From NCBI GenBank assembly GCA_964020975.1, contig OZ026626.1:18772481-18836480 (forward strand): a DNA stretch of 64,000 nt. Reading direction: 5' to 3'. The notes under the pieces were generated by a model. It was not told the DNA's origin and did no database searches. It was given only the letters and a program-made list of their open reading frames with translations. Position 1 is the stretch's first letter. The number at the start of each line of letters is the position of its first letter. Below are positions 25,140 through 38,008 of the stretch, piece by piece. The position numbers and the translations under genes are program-made. This DNA comes from Hermodice carunculata. Taxonomy: Eukaryota > Annelida > Polychaeta > Eunicida > Amphinomidae.

Positions 25140-26168
25140 CTATTATAATATGGTTTCAAGTTGAAAATCCCCCAAATTTGACGCAAAAAAGGAGTTAACT
25201 GGTCTATTTTCACCCTTTATCATAGCTTTTGTTTATGCCGTTCCCGCGAACTCTCTCCACTGCACAATTGACCGTTTTGGAAATCAGCGGGGCCATATTT
25301 GGAAGGCCGTTGCAGGTGTGAAGATTGCACTGCTGTAAGTTACAACCTTCCAAATAGGCCTAGGCTCAAAATATCGATCGTAAGACATAGAAAACAGTGA
25401 CCGAAGTATGTTATTATTGTGTCTCAGGCCTACATTTGGCTATCATAAAGATATAGAATTTGGAAACTTTTGGAACGTGAAAAACCTCAGAGAGCATCCC
25501 TCGACGAACGACCTGCATCAAATGTGATTGGCTGAATGAGGTCATGTGACAAATCAATATATCACGGTTGAAAGTGTACGACTTTTGCAAGCAGGCAAAT
25601 TCGCCTTCGAAGTAGTTCGTGTTCTGCTTGGATTATTTTCACGGGACAGAGGTTTTTTAAGTGCAAGGTCTATACAACAATTATGACTATACTTAGCAGA
25701 GTTCATTTTGGGTGTGGAGCCGGAGGAATTGAATGCCATGCAATGGTTACGGTAGGCCTGTTTAAAATTCTAGGTCTAGTCGTACTACTCATTGACACTG
25801 GTTCAGTGGTTTTGGTCCTCTGGAGGATTATTCACCAAGTGTGTCTATGAATGCACAGGTTTGCATCGACCTGCTATTGCATGTGTGAGGATCATAGCGA
25901 TTATAGCCTATAGGCCTAATTGTGGAGTAATGGCATGATTGGGTTTTGTAACTTGGCTACATTTGGTTGTCCCAGCATTGGCGCGGCGAGTCCTCATTGG
26001 GAGTAGGCCTACACACGCACGTGAATTTCTTGGCCATCTTTTATCGACCATGCCCATGGTAGCTACCATAGGAACGCGCAACCAAAATTAATTAAAACAT
26101 TGCATTTTCGTGAAAGATATTTTGTGAACATTTGCTGTAATTGCTTTACTTAATGAACTAAACAACCA
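25140..26168. other. Unassigned DNA in the AGGCCT-rich zone
   Basis: No gene recognised. Several TAGGCCTA-type palindromes occur (25363, 25427, 25754, 25910, 26004). Confidence 0.4.
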
Positions 26169-26176
26169 TACATTTC

Positions 26177-26819
26177 GGCCTTATTGAACTTTAGGGGACC
26201 CGAGCCCCTAAAGGGCTAATAATGTTTCAAAGTGCACGAAAGGTCCGGATGTATTTCAAATAATCATTAGCAACACGAATCACTTATCTGAGATGACTTC
26301 CGACCAGTCCTTACATGTAAATTAAGCATTAGCGTTTCTGCCGATGATCCAGTATCATTGAAGGTGGCTGCCGCAAGTGCTATTGGGGACCGTATTATAT
26401 AGGCCTAATTTTAAATATGATCATGAATAATAAAAATATTGCTTAACTAGTTCAACGAAAGAATTTTCAAAAAATAATGAACGCTGAGATCCTCCCTGGG
26501 AATATCCCAAGGCATCTCGTGCACCCGGCACGCGAATGTAAGCACGCACACATGGTTAATTTAGTAGAAGTAGGCCTACCGTAATTAGCTAAATTCATGT
26601 TTCAGTGTTGCCTTCCATCGCTGCTTTCACGGAATAAATTCGAGTTTTTTATATTTTAGTGAGACAATGCCTGCGGCACAACATTTATTCTACTAGAAAA
26701 AACATGTAGGAATGTTACCATAATGCCTGCGACGCATAATCTTCACTTGTTTAGGAATATAGACATCATTATGAGAATTTATCTATAGAGACTCGGGTCC
26801 CTTAAAGTTCAATAAGGCC
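26177..26819. mobile_element. Non-autonomous DNA transposon with 28-bp TIRs and 8-bp target duplication
   Basis: 643 bp. Both ends read inward as GGCCTTATTGAACTTTA then GGGGACCCGAG (left) or AGGGACCCGAG (right), 27 of 28 matching. Identical 8-bp direct repeats TACATTTC flank it at 26169-26176 and 26820-26827. An 8-bp duplication fits hAT, P, Merlin or Mutator-type elements; the ends alone do not decide. No transposase frame lies inside, so it is a MITE-like passenger. Confidence 0.85.
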
Positions 26820-26827
26820 TACATTTC

Positions 26828-28740
26828 TATGCCCCCCCTTTTTTTTTTTTACTAATGGTGAAATAGAAATCCAGGGGCTCATATGGGGTGGTACTGCAGT
26901 GGGGGTAAGTACAACAAAAAGATGGGTCATCATGATGTATCAGATGTTTTACCACGGCATACATAGCATTTAATCAGAGTAGCCTCGTTTTCACACTGTC
27001 CACTATATTACAATGTCCAATATTTCATGACTCACCCATAGAGATAAATATCTATTAGAAGATATGAGTATCCGGCAAGATTAGTTAGTACAACATAAGA
27101 AAGATAGCTTTTTTTGTATGACAAAAATACAGTGTCATGTGCAGTTTGAACAAACCTTTGACCAATATACACTTGTCCTATGCTCGCCGAACAGAAGGCC
27201 TCTGTCGGGTGAACTAGGTGTAACTCAAAGCGGTGTGGTTGGAGCCAGTTTCATGTGATGAGCGTCCCAATATTAATGTGATCATTAGAAATTCCAGTAA
27301 AGAATATTGGATATACTACAACGCTTTCTATGTTTCAGAAATTCCGCGAGTCTTCTAAAATTAATGCGACGATTATTAATTTCATGAGAGGAGATCAGAG
27401 ATAGCTTATAACGTTTTACAAATGAACTCTCATTTTAAAAAAGTCTATATCGTTATCAGCCAAAATCGGATCTAATGGTATTCAGAATAAAACAAAAGGC
27501 CCAATATGCTCTAAATACGATATAGACATCAGACCATGCCACGCTGACAAACGATTTACGTGAATAAGTATTCGCAATTATACGAAATATAGTGGCTCAC
27601 TTTTTTCACAAATGAAGAAGAATCTCTCGTTACAACTGGTGGGCATCCACACTGAGGAACCCGAACCCATGTACTGGATGCGCACGCAAGCTCTGCCAAT
27701 CTTCCAGTTCCACTTCCGTCTCCGCCCTGTCCTTTTACGACTGCCTTGGAAGTTTGTGTATGTCAGTTGTGTTGTATCATGTATTTTGTATGCTACCCCA
27801 TTCGAAACAACAGCTCCAATCCAAAAAGCCTTATAGTCATTCCTGAAAAATAATACAAATGATGTGCATGCAGTGTCTCAACATAGCTGAGCTTCAATGC
27901 AACAAAAGATGTACATGTATACATGTATACTGATGAATTATACTCTCGCGTTTTGAATAGTATGGTTACTTTGCCATAAAGGAAGAAATTAGTTCTTCAC
28001 ATTGTCACAAACTGATTACCACTTTTAGGTAGACACCACCAGCTGTTTGTGCATGTATACTAGGAGCAATGTAACTTGTAAGATGAAGAGAAGGAAGGAC
28101 AGAGATGCACAGAAAAAGATACAGTCGGGGTAAAGGCTATGATGTCCATGTGTCTCGTGACTCTAAACACTGCAGGCCTTGACCTGACGATTGTGACAAT
28201 GGCGGTATGCGAAATAAACCGCTATTTATAATATGGAACGTGCAAGACTAATAGCAAATCTAATTACAAAAGATACTACAACTCATACTATTGTGATGCG
28301 AGAAACACTGTGTGCTTTTGTTCGTGTTTGGCCAGGACGTCCTCCTGAATACCGGAACAAACTTTGTGCCACGCACAAATTCTCTTCATGGCTTTCTTAT
28401 TTTTCCTAAACAGTTTAATTTGATATGCATTCAATGAAAATTATCAACTAAATAATGATGATGAGTTAAGTTCTCTACATGATGATTATAGTGGCCCATT
28501 TCTTCTGTCCACTTCCCATTACCGAAATTAACAATCATCCACGTAAAGGCTGGAGGCACCTATCACACTAATCAGCGTTGACAAACGTCCGGGAATTAAC
28601 GTAAATCGTCACCCGAGTTGGCCTTTGATGTACTTCTAGCAACAGCTAGTTTTATCTTAACGGGAGTGTCACAATCATGAGACCATAAATGTTGACCTCA
28701 TAACAACGGACACCTCATCTTTTGTATAAGCATCTCTTAC
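26828..28740. other. Unassigned DNA
   Basis: No gene recognised. A short frame at 27612-27836 shows no domain or splice context. Confidence 0.4.
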
Positions 28741-29091
28741 CAGTGCATTGACTTGGGGGGAAAAAGTCAGCTCCCGGGACCCGTAAAGGGTACCCGCGGC
28801 AAAAACCCTTACTGATATGATACACAGAAACATATTATAACTTGCTTTTGTTCAGGTAAAGTATAATAATTCCACCATTCGACAAGTTGCCTATTCCTGA
28901 CAGAAAAAAAAAAATAAATAAAGAGCATTACAGTTAAAAGGGCAGAAATACACATAGATCTATAGTTTGCTTATTCATATCGAAAGTAGTCGGGTATTAA
29001 AAACTGGATTTGGGACCAGACTTCTTGGCATTTGGACGGGGGGGGGGGCAGGGGGTTTTCCCGGGTACCCGGGTCCCGAGTCAATGCACTT
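28741..29091. mobile_element. Non-autonomous DNA transposon, hAT-like, with 8-bp target duplication
   Basis: 351 bp with inverted ends (CAGTGCATTGACTTGGG left; AAGTGCATTGACTCGGG on the inverse of the right end). It is flanked by the identical 8-mer TCTCTTAC at 28733-28740 and 29092-29099. The CA start and 8-bp duplication suggest hAT, by inference. The subterminal zone contains CCCGGGTACCCGGG and a long G-run at about 29038-29048. Confidence 0.75.
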
Positions 29092-29389
29092 TCTCTTACT
29101 TGCGACCAAAAAAGGTTTCCATGGCTGAGGAGGTGATATGAACGAGATTCCCACCCTTGGATGCACAGTACTCTTGCGAAGTCTTGAAGGAGAGTTGAAC
29201 TCTGTACACCAGGTAGCATCTGCTTCTAATGCTGTATTTAGTACAGCCTTATGAAAGAAAAAAGAAGTAATTTGGACACTCTATTCTTTTGCATTGTATG
29301 AATAGACAGGTTAATAAGGAGGGTAAATTGTTTAGTCGTCAGTCACCCCATTGGCACTTTTATTTGCATGGGACTTTATTTTTGGCGGG

Positions 29390-29575
29390 CCAAAAATCAA
29401 GGCTCTAAAATATTTTATTGTCATCAAATAAATCTTCATTAAAGGGTCATATTAGCTACGTCTCTGATTCCAGAAATCAAGGCTCTGAAATATTGCACTG
29501 TTATTTAAAAAAAAAAAAAAAGAAAGAAAAAAAATCACAGAAGGATCATGTCAGTCACGTTTCAGATTCGTTTCC
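29390..29575. repeat. Two diverged tandem units of about 80 bp
   Basis: AAATCAAGGCTCTAAAATAT at 29395 and AAATCAAGGCTCTGAAATAT at 29475 begin two parallel segments. Both continue to AGGRTCATRTYAGYYACGT and CAGATTC or CTGATTC blocks. An A-run breaks the second unit. Confidence 0.6.
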
Positions 29576-30252
29576 TAAAGAATATGACTGGCTTTGAACA
29601 TACCCAGCATGTATGTTTATCAACGAGTTCACGGCAAATTCATCAACAGTAGGCCGGTATCAACGGGTCAACTTTCGGCCGTGTCGACGGGCATCCCACA
29701 AATATGTCGATGATCTTATAAAGGACTATACCAAAAGTTTTATTAATGGGTTAGTTTGCAGTTTTATTGAGATTAAGTCATAGCTGCTGTTGCATCAAAA
29801 TGTAAGGGCAAACCCTTTCCTGCAAGAATTTCTAGAGTTTGCAAATAAATTTACCCATTGATTAATTGCTGCGGAATTGGGCATTATTTTACACAAATGA
29901 TGCTGTTCCGAGGTGATAAACTAACTTAAAATGTGCGTGAAATGAAAATTGAAGGTTATAAAGAAAACTTATCAAAATACAGCCATCGAATTTCATGACA
30001 AAACTCTATCATTTCCACAACTGTTTCTTGATAAAGAACACCAAGTGGGTGGAATATGCTGACAGTCCATGTTAACAACGCTTCATGCTGACGAGTCTAC
30101 ACGGAGTGTAACCTAGGTGAACTCCCCTATCTACATCAAAGAGTATTCCTGCGATCCATAAACGAGTACACCTGCCGCCTTATCATTGACTATAACTTCA
30201 TCTTTATTACAGGATGCTCCTATTATTTCTACCCTCATCCAAGAGAGTAGAT
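29576..30252. other. Unassigned DNA
   Basis: No gene or repeat recognised. Confidence 0.4.
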
Positions 30253-30256
30253 TTAA

Positions 30257-30397
30257 CTCATTCCACCCTGATAGAAGGCCGAGTCAACAGCTTTCCTTGG
30301 CGCGCTCTTGGCGCATTGCACGCACAGCGCGCCAAAATAAAATTAGCAGACGACATTTAGATATTAGCGGGAAAAAGCGTCATTAGGGTGGAATGAG
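30257..30397. mobile_element. TTAA-type MITE, 141 bp
   Basis: The inverted ends read CTCATTCCACCCTGATA (left) and CTCATTCCACCCTAATG (inverse of right). The left flank is TTAA (30253-30256) and the right flank GTAA, one change from TTAA. The internal core TCAACAGCTTTCCTTGGCGC lies at 30283-30302. Confidence 0.75.
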
Positions 30398-31680
<1,283 letters not shown>

Positions 31681-33348
31681 AATATCTTACAAAAGTATAA
31701 ACAAAGTATCTTTGGACGGATAATAGTAATAAATCCTAAATTTCAAGAAAGAAGGCTGAATATAATATAAAGAAGACCAATTTAAAGTAATGTAAGCCCT
31801 TCTTATAAAAAATTTCTTATCTTCTATAGAACCTTTATATATCCAACATATTCTATTTAGTTGTCCCCCCGAGTCATCATGCCACATACCACATAAGAGA
31901 TAATAGATTTTTCCCTAGTAAGTAAAAATCTATTCCCTAATAAAAACCTATTACCAACTGTGTTTATGTTTCTGAGTTAATTGGGAATGTGGGTAAGTCA
32001 TTTTTCCGAAGCATTCGTCGGGAATGCGATGTAGTTACCCTGCACACTACAATAACGCGGAATAGTATTGGCAACATAAAACAATATAACCACCTAGAGA
32101 TGAAATCCAATTTAAATATAAATATATATCACTTCACTACGATGTTTCAAAAATTTTCTGCAGCATCACCAAATGTTTACACCTCACAACAGACCATTGT
32201 CCATTGAAAGGAGTATCCTGAAGTCGATTTCCATTCACTTTTGATTTGCTGGCGACTGAGTGGCTCGCAATAGGAGAACATAATGGTAATATTTGAAAAC
32301 GCATTGGCCACAGCTTCATAAAAGTCAGATACGCACTTTGGGAAGGGAACAAGGCAATCAAAAAGTGGCTAGTTCAAGTCAAGAAGTATCGAATGCAGAA
32401 TCACTTTAATATTTTTTATAAGACATGTACCTTGTAGTGGGCCAGAACACTACGGAAAACCAATATCTCTGGATCAAATCTTACTTTTTAATCAGTCGTG
32501 ATAATTATCATGACAGTGAATATATATGGTTTCTCACAACTGGCAAAAGGATCCCACGTAGGACGCTTTTTTGTGACATTTTTTGAAGCCGGAAATTAAA
32601 CCTAAGAAAGGGGCGGTCCATAATTGTCATCATTTTCACTGACGAACAAGACAAACTTATGAGGAGAGGGGTCAGAATAGAAAAATGATTTTCGGCAAAA
32701 AAGCCGAAAAAAAGTCAAAATTTTAAGCTTATAAACAAAACAATCGAGGCAATGTCGCAGTACAAACATTTTGTATTCCATTAAATGAAATGTTATTTTG
32801 CCTGATCGAAGTCTGTATTTTTGTCATTGTACATATAGATACTATCTCATATAAGGTGTGAACCACTTAGAATCTTGGTTTTTCATGGTGTGCCCGGCAT
32901 TTGTAAGGTGCTTTTGGTCACGGATTTTGTGGACGGGGGTATTAAAAGGTCTGTTAATAGGTGAACATAATGAGAAATATGGACAGCTCCTGAGAACATG
33001 TGATATCTTGATTTGCCCTGCACGTAGGAGCGTAACTCATGCAAAAGACGTTGACAGAAGTCATTGGGTCAATTGGTGCTTTAATGATATTATGGTCATT
33101 CTTTCCAAATATTAAACCCATACTACACTGGTACGGCATTGAACAAATAGTTTTCCATTGGGCAGCAAGGCTTGATTATTTGACTTCTTTTCTATTCATC
33201 ATATACATTGGCTACCTAGTACTATCACACAAATATAAAACTACAATAAAAAAAATAATAATTAAAGAAAAAAAAAGCAAGCCAATGAATTGATCATGTG
33301 GGTGTAGAAGAATTCATACAAATTATCAGCACATCCTTGAACTAAGCG
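31681..33348. other. Unassigned DNA
   Basis: No gene recognised. An 84-residue frame at 33039-33293 has hydrophobic stretches but no recognisable family, and its tail is A-rich low complexity. Confidence 0.35.
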
Positions 33349-33450
33349 ATGGCAATGGCGGCAGAATCCATCACATTTGCTCAGCTTGTTTCCATAGCGG
33401 TTCCTGAAAAGATCAGAAACGTGCTGGAGAAAACATATCACAGAAACTGC
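33349..33450 (+). other. Coding-like N-terminus running into a microsatellite
   Basis: ATG at 33349 (context AAGCGATGG) opens MAMAAESITFAQLVSIAVPE and then KIRNVLEKTYHRNC before the frame enters (ATA)n. Composition is protein-like, but with 34 residues no family can be named. It could be a first exon disrupted by repeat growth, or chance. Confidence 0.2.
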
Positions 33451-33715
<265 letters not shown>

Positions 33716-34044
33716 GCATCAAAGTATACATAATACAATCTTATATCTGCTGCACCAAGTCTGTAATATAATTATAATGAGTTAACGTTTACAGGAATAC
33801 ACACAAAACCATCATGAACTGATACCTAACTGCTCGGTGATTTACCGCGTAACGGTGTGGAAATAAAAATATAGCTGCCAAATCTATTGCTCCATTTATA
33901 AGGAAAATTAACATTTTATTCCCATAATAATTTCAACTACATGCACATGAAAATCAGTCACAAGTAAGGACCCAGTTAAAGAAAAAAATCTTGAATGGTC
34001 CAGGGTCGACACGTGAATAAGACCCATTCACATTAGTTGGAGGG
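33716..34044. other. Unassigned DNA
   Basis: No gene or repeat recognised. Confidence 0.35.
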
Positions 34045-34550
34045 CTACTGCAGCCCGCATAGCTCAACAAAAAGTACCCGTGGTGTGGGCAGCGCCATAT
34101 AGGTCCAAAAGTGTTGTTCATGCAAATTTAATGACTTCCAGAAATAAGTGATAGTCCTATTCTTCAGATATCCATTGATCTTGAAGCCAACATTGTGCTC
34201 AAAATTAGTGTTCTTTGTTTCCACAAATGTCAGTGCCAGCCTTGTTGTGTCCATCAATATGCCAGAATTGTCCAATGGTGCAGCATACGTTTAATTTATT
34301 CACGTTTGTTGTGCATCAATTTTTATGAAACGTAGTCTTTCCTAAGGAGAACGACTAGGCCCACATGGTGATTTCTCCAGCTTGGAAACTATTCCACTAG
34401 ACTTACGAACTACATTGAGACAAACATTGTTTGGCTGAATCTTGGAGTATGACATGGACGGAATTTCATCAGTTTCAAGGGACTTGAGCTGAGCTAGGCT
34501 GGGACCCAACTCGGCACCCAAATCACCATCGTGCCAGAAAAGCGCCAGTC
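34045..34550 (-). pseudogene. Two coding-like segments of unknown family
   Basis: On the minus strand, about 34545-34350 reads DGLALFWHDGDLGAELGPSL then AQLKSLETDEIPSMSYSKIQ and PNNVCLNVVRKSSGIVSKLE before a stop. A possible acceptor AG precedes it. After about 70 bp a second frame (34290-34045) reads APLDNSGILMDTTRLALTFV, NVGFKINGYLKNRTITYFWK and YMALPTPRVLFVELCGLQ, then a stop. GLALFW is seen in some LINE endonucleases, but the rest does not fit that pattern. They could be host exons or an old element. Confidence 0.3.
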
Positions 34551-37113
34551 CGTCTCACTAAAGCAGTGTTTAAGTATTACTGTCCACATTTTTTCCTCGT
34601 TTGTAGCCAAGAAAATGACATTTTAACACTATTATAGGGTCGATTATTTATTTATATATATATATATATATTTGATATTTATGTCAATAATGTGTGCCCC
34701 TGTGTAAATGGGGTTATTTCTTTGTAAATAAATGATTTAGAAAAAAATAAAATAAAGATGATATACTTTCATATCTCCGGATGTCACTACATACATTAAA
34801 AAGCAGGGAATATAATCCTCTTACCCTCCCCTTTAACAGGGGTGATGGTGGCAGCGGGGTTGGGGAGTAGATTTCCAAGTAAACTGCAAACATGATCATA
34901 TAGTGTGATATAAGGTGGCCTATATTCCTATTAAAGCTTCCTTTTTCCTGTGCCACCAATCATTATGCTACAATAACAAGTGTCCTGTCTTGGATAGGGA
35001 GGTCACCTTCGTATACTCCAATTTTAAAGGGAAAATCATGAACATAAGACGTGCAAAGGGTAAAACTCTGATCTTTTAGATTTTCGGGATGACGCGTTAT
35101 CTTTTTTCAATTCTAGTACAAAACGCAGGGTTTATATTGAAGTGCTAAAGAAGCGTATTAAAAAAAAAACTCAGCAAAGAGTTGTACAATTACAAAAAAG
35201 CGTTGTACTGTAATTGTGTATAGTTTAGAGCTGATTTCTCGTACATAGCAATTCGTACATTTTTGAAAGCAGGTCCTGTTAGGAATAGGCTCTAAGATAC
35301 ATAGTAAGGACTTTGTTCATATATACTCCAAGAAACAGCGTATGTATCCAAATATCGAAAATACCAACACAACGCATTGAATAAGAATTTTAATTATGAC
35401 ATTGTCTCGATACAATGAGACATAATGTTGCTCACTATGTCCATTTTGTCTTAAATTGTGGCTTGCAAATGGGTAAAATATCTGCCATAAAGCATGTACC
35501 ATGATTCATGAAGGCAGAAGTTAGCTGTTTATGCATTTTGAACCAGAATTACCTCGTAATTAGCACACCGTGGCCCCAAACCTCAAGAAGCGTAGAAATT
35601 GGCATAAGCTGCCTTGTTGCGTAAACTGATTTTGCTACATGCGCTTAATAAATCCATCTATCTATTTTCTATGCAAGGTCAGCTGTCAAAATATTTTCTG
35701 CATTTCTATGTAGGCCTTACATTACTAAACTAAAAAAACCTGCCTATGCCAGTTTCCTATGTTCAAGACCATATGGATTAGCTGCAATACAACACGGACT
35801 ATATATAATCGTTAAAATTGCTTGCGGTCCTTTTTGTGGTCTTCCAGGCTCCGACTCGGTGCGGTAATATTTATATATCTTTTGGCATGCCACCATAACT
35901 TTCAGCTCCAATCACAGTTACTCAGGAACACTTGAAAATCTTATACCGTATTGTTCAAAATGTAACAATTGCTTCATCTGTGGTTAAGAGAAATGTGAAT
36001 TTGCTTTCACTGCCGCCATATTTGATTAACCACGAGGCACTCTCTGATTGGTCAAAGATCAGCTTCTGTATTTACTGCAAGATGGAGGAGCATGCACTGA
36101 CGTTGGAAAACCATGGAGCATGTTCGGTGTAATTGACGTTGTATCATAGCCCTGTGCTTCTAATAGCCTGACTGCAATTGCCTTCCCATAGGCTATAATG
36201 TACTACGGCTTTTACGGGTGAGCAATAAACACACTTTCTGTGGCTTTTAACGATCACACAAGTTGATCTATTTCATGCTGTTATATGGACACATTAACGA
36301 GAATAAATACTGTTTGCAACTAGTCCAACTGGAATCTTTACATTTATTCACAGCAAGGTTAGTGAATTGCTCATAAAACACATTGCATTACTCATAATAC
36401 ACTACATGAGTGATACATCATTTTGGGAGCTGAAGTCATTATCAACATAGCTCAATGAGTCATTTATGTGCATATCAGCTCTCTGACTGGTTAAATTTTA
36501 AGTACATGTGCACTTCCTAAATAACAGAATGACCAGCAAAAATACTCACCTGTTTATTATAGCCCTGACACCTATATCAAATATTAGAGACAACATTAGT
36601 CCACGTCTAAATATACAAAGATATATCACCTATATGTTGCCATTTTGGAGAAGTACTCACGGCATTGTATGTCTGCCAAAAGACAACCTAAGAGTCTTCC
36701 GTGTACGCATCAGCGAATCTCTAAATAACAATTCTTTAGCTTAATTTATATCCAACTTCTCTTTCACAACTGGGAAATTCAAAGCTGCAGGTACCGCTGG
36801 CATGTTTTTTCTTAAACTCTGGACCCTAGTAGCCGATAGATCGGCCCTAAATACATTGAGTTACAAAATGCTCAGTGTTCAGAGGAGACTTGATTTGAAG
36901 AGTAATCTCTGGAAACACTTTGGAAACTTAGAGGTTTCATGGTATATATCGGCCGATATCCATAAATAATGACAAGTAAAAAGTACTCCATTTGATACTG
37001 CGATCAAATACCAAGATTCAGAAAACTGCATTTCATTCTGACTCTGGCGTGGTGAATTTTGTTTTTTCTGTCGCCTCAAATATAGAAAGCTAGAGCATGT
37101 GCACCATTTTTTT
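34551..37113. other. Unassigned DNA
   Basis: No gene recognised. A short (AT)n lies at about 34655-34672. Confidence 0.4.
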
Positions 37114-38008
37114 CTACTTTTTTCTTGAGAGAAGAAATGGAGGGAGAATCTTGAACAGATAGACCGAGAGAGTTTCAGTCACGGATAGCAGAAGGAAAAA
37201 ACAAAAGCCTGTGCCGTTCAGGCGACGTAAACAACAAAGGTTATATTTATCAGAGTGTCTCGTGGCGTGATCGTGTTCCACTTGCGGTGGTATTCTGTCA
37301 CAAAGGTACACGGGTGCAAAACCGTTAACAATTTTGTACATTTGGGTAATAGCTAGTGACGATCACGACGTACACGCGGGGGCTGCTATTTGACCTCTTT
37401 GTAAAGAGCTCTTAACGCAGATCACCAAAAATAGATTGATAAATGTGGACCACTTTTCAAGTGATGGTTGCAACAGCATCATTCTTAAAGCCTGTGACAT
37501 CACTCCTTAAAGCTTGTTATGTCATTGCAATATCCTATCACTCACATTGCTAAGTCAGTGAGCCCCTTTCAAGTCCTTTCTCGTGCCTTTGGCGTTTGTC
37601 TTGTTGATAAGCCTAAGATAATTATCTCAGTTGCAAACTCCAGTAGCCCAATGGTAGGTACATGTCAATCAAAGATGCATTAACAGTGGCCTTGGATATA
37701 ATTACAGACATGTAAAGCTAGTTCACCACTAGATGGCAATAAGTAATCAGTAATGCCTTTAAGCGAACATTTTAAGGCGCGCCGACCACAATTCGGGCAG
37801 CAGCATGTTGCACGTGCTCCAGCTTATAAGAACAAGCTGCAGAACAGTTATTCCATAAAATGTCACCATATTCCGGGATGAGTCTGATAAATGTAAAGTA
37901 TAACTTTTGGAGCTGCTTACGATTGAGTATATGCTTCATGTCTCTGAGACAATCGACCCTTGTCATGGATTTAATACAGTCTGCCCTGTCTTTTAACAGC
38001 GGTGAAGT
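37114..38008 (-). pseudogene. LINE C-terminal region, interrupted by a ~400-bp insert
   Basis: On the minus strand 38008-37775 reads VDCLRDMKHILNRKQLQKLY, FTFIRLIPEYGDILWNNCSA and LEHVQHAAARIVVGAP. This is the 'thumb' region after the RT palm in CR1-like LINEs. About 25-30 residues later such proteins continue with MYKIVNGFAPVYLCDR, which is found only at 37341-37290. The gap of about 400 bp (roughly 37365-37772) is therefore an insert of unknown type. The + strand LINE that starts near 38009 faces away from it. Confidence 0.7.

Noticed and set aside
33039-33293. Small membrane-protein-like frame
   Set aside because: Hydrophobic stretches are expected by chance in AT-rich DNA, the tail is low-complexity lysine, and there is no supporting promoter or splice context.
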